Positions 1 to 6,646 of a stretch of DNA of 18,509 nt are shown here, one piece after another. The stretch covers positions 1 to 18,509 of the forward strand of contig CBFGRV010000060.1 in NCBI GenBank assembly GCA_965651265.1. The letters are read 5' to 3'. A model generated the notes under the pieces. The model saw nothing but the letters and a program-made list of their open reading frames with translations. It had not been told where the DNA came from and made no database searches. Position 1 is the first letter of the stretch; every line of letters begins with the position of its first letter. Origin of the DNA: CBFGRV01 sp965651265. GTDB taxonomy: Bacteria; Bacteroidota; Rhodothermia; Rhodothermales; VXPQ01. Made by a program: the position numbers and the translations under genes.

Positions 1-143
1 CGCACTTCTTCGAACAGCGCCGGCCGTTCAAAACGATTGCAGGCCGTGTTCAGCAACTGATCGCGCCTCTTCTTCAGGAGCGAAATCTCACGCTGCGTGA
101 TGACTTCGTTCTCCGAGGGTCGTGTGCTGAAGGGTCCCGACAT
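1..143 (-). CDS. Partial unknown protein (N-terminal 47 residues)
   Basis: An ATG at 143 opens a frame that stays open to the left edge of the window, so only the N-terminus (beginning MSGPFSTRPSENEVITQREI) is present. The visible part is hydrophilic, with a basic stretch (LLKKRRDQ) and no signal peptide, so the product is probably cytoplasmic. It lies 45 bases downstream of the methyltransferase gene on the same strand and may be the last gene of that run. I see no strong Shine-Dalgarno. I do not recognise the family from 47 residues. The lack of stops and protein-like composition support coding, but the frame is short. Confidence 0.5.
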   Translation of the reverse strand, partial: MSGPFSTRPSENEVITQREISLLKKRRDQLLNTACNRFERPALFEEV

Positions 144-188
144 GGGAATCAATCCGACTCGAGTCAATGGAAAGCTCTGCTGGCGAGG

Positions 189-959
189 CTACAGCGGCTT
201 CTCAAAAACCATAAAGTGATGTTGGGGGAGGATGTCTCGCGTTTCTCGCCACCGTAGTCCGGCCGCGGTTAGCTCCTTAATCGCCTGCGCCTCCGTTAGC
301 GTGTAAAAGGTCGGGATGGGGATGGTCGGGTCCTCACCACGATACTCCACCAACACCACCCTCCCGCCGGGCACGAGTGCCCTCCGGATGTTCTGCATCA
401 TCTCTCGCGGGTACGAGAACTGCGTGTAGGTAAAGACGATGAGCGCGACGTCAACGGAATCTTCCGGCAGGTTGGGATCCGTCTCGGTTCCCAGCACGGG
501 CTCGACGTTTCCGACACCGCGCCTCTTCGCGCGGGACTCGATTAGAGAGAGCATCTCTTCCTCGATGTCGACGGCCAACACCTTTCCCTCTGGAACGTGT
601 GGCGATATCCGAAACGTGAAGTAGCCCGTCCCCGCGCCGATATCCGCGACGACATCATCTGGGCGCAGCTCGAGGGCGCGGACAACCCGATTCGGCAGCT
701 CTTCCGTCTCGCGCTCCGGTCGTTCGAGCCATTCCTGTCGATCCACCCCTGTGATCTTGGCGATCTCGCGGCCCATGTAGACGCGTCCCGTCCCGTTCTC
801 TCCCGAGGGCGAGCCCTGCTGGTAGTGCATCTCGCTCGCACCCCCTTCCGTCCCGGTCTTGGGAGCATCGCAGCCGAAAACGAGGACGGTCGAGCACACG
901 ACGAGCACGGTCACGCCTGCGATCAATCCATACGCAAGCGTGAAGTGATCATTCTCCAT
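189..959 (-). CDS. Lipoprotein-type class I SAM-dependent methyltransferase
   Basis: A 256-residue protein with a Rossmann-fold methyltransferase core. Motif I is VVADIGAGTGYF at residues 103-114; an acidic ribose-binding residue follows in AVDIEEEM (D131), then DPNLPEDSVDVALI (161-174) and a post-motif strand GGRVVLVEYRGEDP (198-211). The block YMGREIA near residue 61 and the closing LPQHHFMVFEK resemble a recognised group of predicted exported methyltransferases whose substrate is unknown. The N-terminus has a hydrophobic segment (about 9-29) ending in LVFGC, a good lipobox with C30, so the product is predicted to be lipidated and outside the cytoplasm. That is odd for an enzyme needing S-adenosylmethionine. 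It follows the small lipoprotein gene by 95 bases and precedes the partial gene by 45. Fold assignment is firm; substrate and location are inferred. Confidence 0.85.
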   Translation of the reverse strand: MENDHFTLAYGLIAGVTVLVVCSTVLVFGCDAPKTGTEGGASEMHYQQGSPSGENGTGRVYMGREIAKITGVDRQEWLERPERETEELPNRVVRALELRPDDVVADIGAGTGYFTFRISPHVPEGKVLAVDIEEEMLSLIESRAKRRGVGNVEPVLGTETDPNLPEDSVDVALIVFTYTQFSYPREMMQNIRRALVPGGRVVLVEYRGEDPTIPIPTFYTLTEAQAIKELTAAGLRWRETRDILPQHHFMVFEKPL

Positions 960-1054
960 GATTTTGATGCCTTGCCATCAGCCGTTGTAGGCGGCAAAAT
1001 ACATGAGCCTGTCCATCATCTTGTACATTTCGCACCCTTCGAAGGCTCTTTGCA

Positions 1055-1543
1055 CTACTCTTCGATGCCGTAGTAGCGGGCCACGGCTTCGTAATCTGTG
1101 AGGTCGACGCCGGCCTTACCGGGAGCGAACCCGTCGATGATCACCGCCCTTACCTGTCGATCCGGTTGATTGCCCAGATTCACGGCATCCGTCGATGCCT
1201 CATAGAAGATCTCCAGGAACAGGTCGTCGTATCCGTAGCCGAGCGTGATGGTGTAATCAACCGCGGGAAGGTCAGGAGATTCTTCGGCGAAGGTGTAGGG
1301 CATGGCCGTCCACGTACCCTGCTCCCAGAAGAACGCCAATACGGCGCCGTTGTCGACTACGCTGGGGGTTATCGACGGAACATCGTACTGAACGGAGGCC
1401 ACCGGACCGTTGAAGGAGGCGTCGTCCATACTGAAGTCCAGATCGATCGTATGGACACGTGTTTCGGGTTCGGGGTCATTGCTGTCACATCCGACGAATA
1501 GCAAGGTGGCCAGTAGAAACGAGGTAGGGAAGGTGAATCTCAT
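1055..1543 (-). CDS. Small lipoprotein of unknown function
   Basis: A 162-residue protein. I chose the ATG at 1543 (MRFTFPTSF...) because it places a signal peptide at the very start: a hydrophobic stretch then LFVGC with C19 as the lipidated cysteine. A purine-rich GAGG lies about 8-11 bases upstream. The frame extends further upstream to about 1669, but that extension would bury the lipobox. After an acidic linker (DSNDPEPE) the mature part is rich in beta-strand-type residues and has no cysteines: it includes GPVASVQYDVPSITPSVVDNG and ends VDLTDYEAVARYYGIEE. Similar short lipoproteins are common in Rhodothermales-type genomes, but I know no function. It sits 115 bases after the asparaginase-like gene and 95 before the methyltransferase, all on one strand. 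Confidence 0.75.
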   Translation of the reverse strand: MRFTFPTSFLLATLLFVGCDSNDPEPETRVHTIDLDFSMDDASFNGPVASVQYDVPSITPSVVDNGAVLAFFWEQGTWTAMPYTFAEESPDLPAVDYTITLGYGYDDLFLEIFYEASTDAVNLGNQPDRQVRAVIIDGFAPGKAGVDLTDYEAVARYYGIEE

Positions 1544-1658
1544 CGTGCTCGCCTCATGCTTGAGAAAACGTATGGCATTTGCGGCTCCAGGTAGAACCGA
1601 TTGGCCCCCGTTCATGCAAAGAGCACGCCGCCTTTGAAATTCCGCTCGCACGGAAAAC

Positions 1659-2867
1659 CTACTGGCCAAACATCTTCACGTCCACCCGTCCATCGGCGTC
1701 GATGGTGCCTCGAAACATACCCGCCGTGTTGAACGCCATGGCGTAATTGCCCTCTCGATCGATGCCGATCACCCCGCCCGTACCGCCCATGTTCGTCAGC
1801 GTCCCGTGGATGACGGCCGCAGCCGCCTCGCGCAGCGACAACCCCGCGTAGCGCATCATCGCCGAAATATCATGCGCCACGGCACCGCGAATGAAGTACT
1901 CGCCTTCACCGGTCGAAGAGATCGCACAGGTTTCGTTGTCCGCCCACGTCCCCGCACCGATGATCGGCGAGTCCCCCACGCGGCCCCAACGTTTGAAGGC
2001 GATTCCGCCCGTGGACGTGCCGGCTGCAAGGTTACCGTGCTGATCCAGTGCGACGGCACCAACCGTTCCGTGCTTCTCCCCGGCTACGATGTCCGGATCC
2101 GCGTTCGAAGTGACGGCATCGTCGGGCGCGGTCCCGGGAATGGGCGACACTTCGAGGGACCGGCGAAGCTTCCCCTGCTCCGAACTGGATCCTTCCTCGA
2201 GTCGCTGCCGGTATCGCTCGAATTGCTCCAGCCGCTGGGACGTGCGAAAATACTCATTCTCCACCATCTCGAGCCCCTGCTCCTCCGCAAAGGCTTCCGC
2301 ACCCTCACCAATGAGCATCACGTGAGGCGACTCGTCCATCACGCGTTGCGCCAACAGAATAGGACTCTTGACCCGTTTAACAGAGGCCACTGCGCCGGCA
2401 TTCCTTGTGGCTCCGTCCATTATGGAAGCGTCGAGCTCGGCAACCCCCGTGTTGGTCAGTACCGCTCCACGACCAGCATTGAATAGCGGCGACTCTTCCA
2501 TGATGGTAATGGCGGCGACGATGGCATCGAGGCTCGTTCCGCCGCCTGCGAGAATCTCGTATCCGGCTCGCAACGCCTCGGTGAGCTTGGCTTCGTACTC
2601 CGCCTGCCTCTCTTCCGACAGGGTTTCCGGTCGGATGCCTCCAGCGCCACCGTGGATGACGAGTCGAAACGTCGGCGCTTCGGCCTGGCCGGCCGCGTCT
2701 TGCGCGGACGAAACCGCGGTAGCTAGAAGGACGAAAGCCACGGCGACTTCTAGACGAACAAGCTTGCGTCTCAAAAATTTACTCGGTCGCAATCGACCAC
2801 CATTCAGCCCTCTCGTTGTCCAGGACGGCGGACACGTGAATCGTGGAGCGAGCACGCAATGAGCCAT
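1659..2867 (-). CDS. Exported isoaspartyl peptidase / L-asparaginase (Ntn hydrolase)
   Basis: A 402-residue type 2 (plant-type) asparaginase/isoaspartyl aminopeptidase, which removes beta-aspartyl residues from peptides and may hydrolyse asparagine. The precursor self-cleaves before a threonine that becomes the nucleophile: here T268 in KHGTVGAVALDQHGNLAAG. Substrate-site motifs RVGDSP (296-301), GAGTWADN (304-311) and HGTLTNMGGTGG (354-365), and the N-terminal VIHGGAGGI (70-78), all match the family. A linker rich in S, P and D (about 227-265) precedes the cleavage site. A signal peptide (RRKLVRLE, then VAVAFVLLATAVSSA, cut near residue 55) indicates export. It sits unusually far from the ATG at 2867, so a TTG at 2774 (371 residues) may be the true start. 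It is the first gene of the minus-strand run. Confidence 0.9.
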   Translation of the reverse strand: MAHCVLAPRFTCPPSWTTRGLNGGRLRPSKFLRRKLVRLEVAVAFVLLATAVSSAQDAAGQAEAPTFRLVIHGGAGGIRPETLSEERQAEYEAKLTEALRAGYEILAGGGTSLDAIVAAITIMEESPLFNAGRGAVLTNTGVAELDASIMDGATRNAGAVASVKRVKSPILLAQRVMDESPHVMLIGEGAEAFAEEQGLEMVENEYFRTSQRLEQFERYRQRLEEGSSSEQGKLRRSLEVSPIPGTAPDDAVTSNADPDIVAGEKHGTVGAVALDQHGNLAAGTSTGGIAFKRWGRVGDSPIIGAGTWADNETCAISSTGEGEYFIRGAVAHDISAMMRYAGLSLREAAAAVIHGTLTNMGGTGGVIGIDREGNYAMAFNTAGMFRGTIDADGRVDVKMFGQ

Positions 2868-2940
2868 GTTACAACCTGGTTAGGACGGAATCTGTCACCT
2901 TGTGTGAAGATACCCGGTCTGGTACCTTATTTGCACGTTA

Positions 2941-2946
2941 TATAAT
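2941..2946 (+). promoter_or_regulatory. Candidate -10 element for the ECF sigma gene
   Basis: A perfect TATAAT occurs in the divergent spacer between the asparaginase-like gene and the sigma factor gene. A start about seven bases downstream would give a leader of roughly 140 bases before the GTG at 3094, containing the hairpins described separately. No good TTGACA-like -35 is seen 16-18 bases upstream, so an activator, an alternative sigma factor or chance remains possible. Confidence 0.35.
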
Positions 2947-2977
2947 GCGTGAGATCGGTCGGAGCACTATGAATTAC

Positions 2978-3049
2978 CTGCCAAACTGGCAGTGTGGACC
3001 TTGAAGTTGGGCTTTGTGAAGCCTAATTTCAACAGATTCGATCCGAATC
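2978..3049 (+). promoter_or_regulatory. Structured leader: three consecutive hairpins upstream of the ECF sigma gene
   Basis: Three inverted repeats lie almost end to end. The first, 2978-2992, is CTGCCA-aac-TGGCAG (6 base pairs, loop 3). The second, 3001-3032, is TTGAAGTTGGGCTT-tgtg-AAGCCTAATTTCAA: 14 consecutive pairs including two G-U wobbles, loop 4. The third, 3035-3049, is GATTCG-atc-CGAATC (6 pairs, loop 3). None is followed by a T run on either strand, so they do not look like intrinsic terminators. They fall between a TATAAT at 2941 and the preferred GTG at 3094, fitting a 5' untranslated RNA structure or tandem protein-binding sites. I do not recognise a known riboswitch. Confidence 0.55.
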
Positions 3050-3093
3050 GGTCGCGTGTATTCGACATCCGAACCATACAAAAAATATTTATC

Positions 3094-3756
3094 GTGGCAG
3101 ATATCAAGAAGACGATCGTAACGAAGACCAGCCAGGACGCGGGCATCAGGCGCAAGTCAGCTCTCGAGGAGATGACGGATGAGGATCTGATGTCGCAGTT
3201 CCAGGCGGGCTCGGTCGAGGCGTTCAATATCCTCGTAGAGCGCTATTCGGAGCGATTGATGCACTATCTGTACGGTTTTCTCGGAGATATGCGGCGCTGC
3301 GAAGACCTTCTTCAGGAGACGTTCCTTCGGGTCTATCGCAACCGACATTCGTATCGCCGCATCGCGAAGTTTTCTACGTGGCTGTATACCATCGCCGGTA
3401 ACCTCGCGCGCTCGGAGTACCGCAAGCGCAAGCGACGTCGCCTGTACTCGATCCAGAGCGTGAATCGAGATAACGAGGAGTACGAGATGCAGCTGCCGGA
3501 TGAGTCCTTCTCTCCCGATCGACATGCGGAGAGCACGATCCAGGACAAGCACATCCAGCAGGCGCTGAACGAGATCCCTCCCTCGTTCCGGGAGGTGGTC
3601 GTCCTCCGTGACGTACAGCAGCTCGCCTACGACGAGATCGCGGAGATCACCGGCCTTCCGATGGGCACCGTAAAGAGTCGCATCAATCGCGGACGTACCA
3701 AGCTTCAGGCGCTACTGAAGGACGTCTATCCTTTCCAGGAGACGGAATCCGCCTGA
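3094..3756 (+). CDS. ECF RNA polymerase sigma factor, RpoE-like
   Basis: A 220-residue sigma-70 family protein of the extracytoplasmic-function class, which directs RNA polymerase to alternative promoters. Region 2 spans about residues 40-108 (AFNILVERYSERLMHYLYGF, CEDLLQETFLRVYRN, FSTWLYTIAGNLARSEYRK). A basic and acidic linker follows (about 110-150), then region 4 at about 153-208 (ALNEIPPSFREVVVLRDVQQ, helix-turn-helix LPMGTVKSRINRGRTKL). I prefer the GTG at 3094 (MADIKKTIVTKTSQDAG...), preceded by an AT-rich stretch. The open frame reaches back to a GTG at 2992, but that would run through strong hairpins; an ATG at 3172 would still keep both sigma regions. No anti-sigma gene is adjacent: a terminator follows at once, so the gene looks monocistronic and its control may lie in the structured leader. 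Confidence 0.93.
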   Translation: MADIKKTIVTKTSQDAGIRRKSALEEMTDEDLMSQFQAGSVEAFNILVERYSERLMHYLYGFLGDMRRCEDLLQETFLRVYRNRHSYRRIAKFSTWLYTIAGNLARSEYRKRKRRRLYSIQSVNRDNEEYEMQLPDESFSPDRHAESTIQDKHIQQALNEIPPSFREVVVLRDVQQLAYDEIAEITGLPMGTVKSRINRGRTKLQALLKDVYPFQETESA

Positions 3757-3780
3757 CGCCACAAGTCCATCTACAACTCG

Positions 3781-3815
3781 AGCCCCGCTGCGACAATCGC
3801 GGCGGGGCTTTTTTT
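3781..3815 (+). terminator. Rho-independent terminator of the ECF sigma gene
   Basis: A strong stem AGCCCCGC/GCGGGGCT, continued inside by GCG/CGC after a T-G wobble with loop acaat, is followed by a run of seven T residues (3809-3815). It starts 25 bases after the sigma factor stop. The T run is only on the plus strand, so it is not an obvious terminator for the minus-strand microprotein gene beside it. Confidence 0.92.
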
Positions 3816-3829
3816 GTGCGCGGCGAGCG

Positions 3830-3922
3830 TCAAGTGAGCCAACTGAGGATCGCCATGAGGACTACGAATCCAACGAGGATACCGGCAGCTATCAGGATTT
3901 CCCTCTTTCGACGGCGGTTCAT
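3830..3922 (-). CDS. 30-residue single-helix membrane microprotein
   Basis: A small complete frame, ATG at 3922 to TGA at 3830. It begins with a strongly basic N-terminus (MNRRRKRE), followed by about 20 hydrophobic residues (ILIAAGILVGFVVLMAILSW) and ends LT. This is the pattern of a small inner-membrane protein with a positive-inside N-terminus. A GGGA lies about 7-10 bases before the ATG. It is oriented opposite to both the sigma factor gene and citrate synthase. The basic-then-hydrophobic layout in a single frame is hard to get by chance over 30 codons, but the length is below the usual gene-calling cutoff. Function unknown. Confidence 0.55.
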   Translation of the reverse strand: MNRRRKREILIAAGILVGFVVLMAILSWLT

Positions 3923-4079
3923 GCGACATCCCATGTGATGGTACGATGGAGATCACGGCACCAAAATCGCCGAACTTTGATGCACCTGCAAGCGGAAGGC
4001 TCGTAGCTCTTCGAGTGCTCTGCCGGATTCAATGTGATCGCATATCCGAAGAGGAACCAGCCGAGGGCCTTCCGGTGCT

Positions 4080-4085
4080 TATATT
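4080..4085 (+). promoter_or_regulatory. Weak candidate -10 element for citrate synthase
   Basis: TATATT lies 33 bases before the citrate synthase ATG, within GCTTATATTCGC. No convincing -35 hexamer is seen at normal spacing and there is no clear Shine-Dalgarno between it and the ATG. Offered only as the best match in the 196-base spacer between the microprotein gene and citrate synthase. Confidence 0.25.
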
Positions 4086-4118
4086 CGCCTCACGAAACTT
4101 GCAATCATCCTCTGCCTC

Positions 4119-5393
4119 ATGTCGTCAGCAACCATCACCGTCAACGGTACGTCCATCGAGCTCCCCGTCGTTGAAGGTTCCGAGGGCGAGCGCGCGGTCG
4201 ACATCCGATCTCTTCGCAGCGAGACCGGACTGATCACGCTCGATTCAGGCTACGCCAACACAGGCTCCTGCGAGAGCTCGATCACGTTCATCGACGGCGA
4301 AGAAGGCATACTTCGGCATCGAGGATACCCTATCGAGGAGCTCGCCGAGCAGTCGTCCTTCGTCGAGGTCTGCTACCTGCTCATCTACGGCGAGCTTCCC
4401 TCACCGTCGGAACTCGAGGACTTTCGGCAGCAGCTCACCTACCACACGATGCTGCACGAGGACATGAAGAAGTTCTTCGAAGGCTTCCCTCCGACCGCGC
4501 ATCCGATGAGCGTACTGTCTGCGATGGTGGCTTCGCTCTCGGCCTTCTACCCGGAGTCAAACGATCCGGAGACGCTTCGGCTGAACATCGTGCGGCTTCT
4601 CGCCAAGCTGAAAACGATCGCCGCCTTCTCGTACAAGAAGTCGATGGGGCAGCCCTTCATCTATCCGAGAAACGACCTGAGTTATGCGGCGGATTTTTTG
4701 CGGATGATGTTCGCCGTGCCGGCCGAGGATTATCGGGTCTCGGAGGCCCACGAAAAGACGCTGGAGATGCTCCTCATCCTCCATGCCGATCACGAGCAGA
4801 ATTGCAGCACATCCACCGTTCGGATGGTTGGAAGCAGCGGTGCGGATCTCTTTACGTCCATCTCCGCCGGCATCAGCGCGCTGTCGGGGCCGCTCCACGG
4901 GCGCGCCAACCAGGAGGTGATCCAGATGCTGGAGATGATTCAGGCCGACGGTGGCGACCACACGAAGTTTATCGAGAAGGCGAAAGACAAGGAGGATCCC
5001 TTTCGACTGATGGGCTTCGGGCACCGGGTCTACAAGAACTTTGACCCACGCGCTCGGATCATCAAGAAGTACGCGGATCAGGTGCTGGCCGAGCTCGGCA
5101 CAAAGGATCCCCTGCTCGACATCGCCAAGCGACTGGAGGCGGCAGCGCTCGAGGACGCGTATTTCGTGGAGCGGAAGCTCTATCCAAATGTGGATTTCTA
5201 CAGCGGCATCCTGTATCGGGCTATGGGCATTCCGACGAACATGTTTACGGTCATGTTTGCGATCGGGCGCCTCCCCGGATGGATCGCACAGTGGAAGGAG
5301 ATGCGCGATGATCCAGGGCGGCGCATTCATCGGCCACGCCAGATTTACACGGGCCCGAAGAAGCGTTCGTACGTGCCTCCCTCGGAGAGGTAA
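4119..5393 (+). CDS. gltA: Citrate synthase (type II)
   Basis: A 424-residue enzyme that condenses acetyl-CoA and oxaloacetate to citrate and CoA, the entry step of the TCA cycle, in the cytoplasm. Length and N-terminal extension match the hexameric type II enzymes of Gram-negative bacteria (E. coli GltA, about 427 residues). The catalytic triad is in place: H260 in SGPLHGRANQEV, H302 in GFGHRVYKNFDPRA and D359 in YPNVDFYSG. Other hallmarks are GSCESSITFIDGEEGILRHRGYPI (49-72), LHADHEQNCSTSTVRMVGSS (221-240) and the C-terminal GWIAQWKEM. The ATG gives the expected length, though no Shine-Dalgarno is visible. It is flanked by the minus-strand microprotein and, 27 bases after its stop, by the convergent Ycf48-like gene, so it is probably transcribed alone. 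Confidence 0.97.
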   Translation: MSSATITVNGTSIELPVVEGSEGERAVDIRSLRSETGLITLDSGYANTGSCESSITFIDGEEGILRHRGYPIEELAEQSSFVEVCYLLIYGELPSPSELEDFRQQLTYHTMLHEDMKKFFEGFPPTAHPMSVLSAMVASLSAFYPESNDPETLRLNIVRLLAKLKTIAAFSYKKSMGQPFIYPRNDLSYAADFLRMMFAVPAEDYRVSEAHEKTLEMLLILHADHEQNCSTSTVRMVGSSGADLFTSISAGISALSGPLHGRANQEVIQMLEMIQADGGDHTKFIEKAKDKEDPFRLMGFGHRVYKNFDPRARIIKKYADQVLAELGTKDPLLDIAKRLEAAALEDAYFVERKLYPNVDFYSGILYRAMGIPTNMFTVMFAIGRLPGWIAQWKEMRDDPGRRIHRPRQIYTGPKKRSYVPPSER

Positions 5394-5420
5394 GCGGTCA
5401 ACCCGCTGCGAGGGGGCAGA

Positions 5421-6491
5421 TTAGTCGCCAAACATGATCTTCGCAATGCGCCCCTCCGGCCCTACGGCCCATCCTGTCGTGCCATTCCCGAAGTCGACGC
5501 TCCAATAGCTCAGCGTGTCGGCGGGCATCCACGAGGCCGCGTCGTCTTGCGAGTAGCTCATACCGTTCGGCCCGACGGCTACGATGGTCGATGTGCCAGG
5601 CGCGTAGGCAGCGCCGTAGACGGCACCGGGAAACGTAGGCCGGGCTCCAGATCGCCAGGTGCGACCGCCATCACTCGTAGTTGCAACGTTATCAGTGAAG
5701 GCATTCGGCTGCTTGAGGTCTCCTCCCATGGCCACCCCGTGGTGCTCATCCGCAAATGCGAGCGTGAAGATGCCGGCGCCCTCTCCAGCTACGAGGGAAG
5801 TCTCTGTGGCGTGCCAGGTGTCTCCTCCATCCTCGGAACGCAGGATTCGCGCCACGTCGGTATTGCCCGTACCAATTAGAACGGTTCCCTCATCGACTAC
5901 GACGAGACACGTGCCACTGGATGCGAAGCCACCTTCGTCGGGTTGCGCTTCAGGGCCCGGCCGTGACTCCCACTCTCCGCCCGTCTCTGAGATCGCTAGC
6001 CGAAAGCGTCCATCCACTGCATCGCTGAAGGCGATACCGCGACCGTCCGGCCACACGTCGAAGCAGTCGAAGAAAGCTTCCGGTTCATCGTTCACGAACA
6101 CGAGATCCCACGTCTCACCGCCATCGTTCGTCGCGTAGATCCGCGATGCTTCGCCCTCTCCGATGCTCAAGACGAGGGCGCGATCGGCGTCGGTGGCGTG
6201 TACATCCCGAAACTGAAGTGTGTCGGCACCGGGTATCGTCCCTGCCTGCCACACCTGTCCCCCGTCGCACGTCCGAACGAACGTTCCCCGCGTACCTGCC
6301 GCCCAGACGATGCTGTCGTTCACGGCGTGTAACCCGATGAGCAGCTCCGTAGTACCGGCTTCTTGCCTCTCGATGACAGGCTCGCGTTTCTGCTGCGCCT
6401 CCTGGGTGTCCCCGGACGGGGCACATCCAATACTCTGGATCATGCAGCCGAGGCCGATGAGCGTGACCTTAAGGAGTTGAGTCTTGGCCAT
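5421..6491 (-). CDS. Ycf48/BNR-repeat beta-propeller lipoprotein
   Basis: A 356-residue protein starting at the ATG at 6491 (MAKTQLLKVTLIG...). This start gives an N-terminal hydrophobic signal with two candidate lipidated cysteines, C16 (GLGC) and C23 (SIGC). The longer frame back to 6668 would overlap the divergent gene at 6647 and bury the signal. The body holds five Asp-box (BNR) motifs at beta-turns: CDGGQVW, NDGGETW, EDGGDTW, SDGGRTW and a degenerate QDDAASW, alternating with GWAVG/VWAAG strands. This is typical of the Ycf48/photosystem II stability-factor-like propeller. In non-photosynthetic bacteria such proteins are exported and of unknown role. It is divergent from the three-gene propeller run and convergent with citrate synthase. 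Fold confident, function not. Confidence 0.85.
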   Translation of the reverse strand: MAKTQLLKVTLIGLGCMIQSIGCAPSGDTQEAQQKREPVIERQEAGTTELLIGLHAVNDSIVWAAGTRGTFVRTCDGGQVWQAGTIPGADTLQFRDVHATDADRALVLSIGEGEASRIYATNDGGETWDLVFVNDEPEAFFDCFDVWPDGRGIAFSDAVDGRFRLAISETGGEWESRPGPEAQPDEGGFASSGTCLVVVDEGTVLIGTGNTDVARILRSEDGGDTWHATETSLVAGEGAGIFTLAFADEHHGVAMGGDLKQPNAFTDNVATTSDGGRTWRSGARPTFPGAVYGAAYAPGTSTIVAVGPNGMSYSQDDAASWMPADTLSYWSVDFGNGTTGWAVGPEGRIAKIMFGD

Positions 6492-6526
6492 TAGATCAAG
6501 TGGGGAGTCGTAAGGAACTTGAGGTA

Positions 6527-6538
6527 CATTCCGGAATG
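6527..6538. promoter_or_regulatory. Perfect 12-base palindrome in a divergent spacer
   Basis: CATTCCGGAATG is fully self-complementary and lies in the 155-base spacer between the divergent Ycf48-like gene and the propeller run, 36 bases from the former start. A dimeric regulator site controlling one or both directions is possible; a single 12-base palindrome can also occur by chance. Confidence 0.25.
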
Positions 6539-6646
6539 ACCGAGCTTCTGGGTCCACATCCGAGTCATCGCAGGAACGGAAAATTTGAACCGCCGTGAAA
6601 AGGCGATTTTGATACCGATGTCCCATCTCCACCTTCCATCGAGGAA

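Noticed and set aside
2992..3093. N-terminal extension of the sigma factor from GTG 2992
   Set aside because: The 34 extra residues would be encoded by the hairpin region, match nothing in ECF factors, and an AT-rich stretch precedes the better GTG at 3094.
3771..3956. 61-codon minus-strand frame over the sigma terminator
   Set aside because: It runs through the terminator stem and is in a different frame from the more convincing 30-residue membrane microprotein at 3830-3922.
4557..5330. 257-codon minus-strand frame
   Set aside because: Antisense to citrate synthase, whose catalytic residues are all intact on the plus strand.
5393..5407. Hairpin AGCGG-tcaac-CCGCT between citrate synthase and the Ycf48-like gene
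   Set aside because: Only five pairs and no T run on either strand, so a terminator call is not supported, though the convergent position would suit one.
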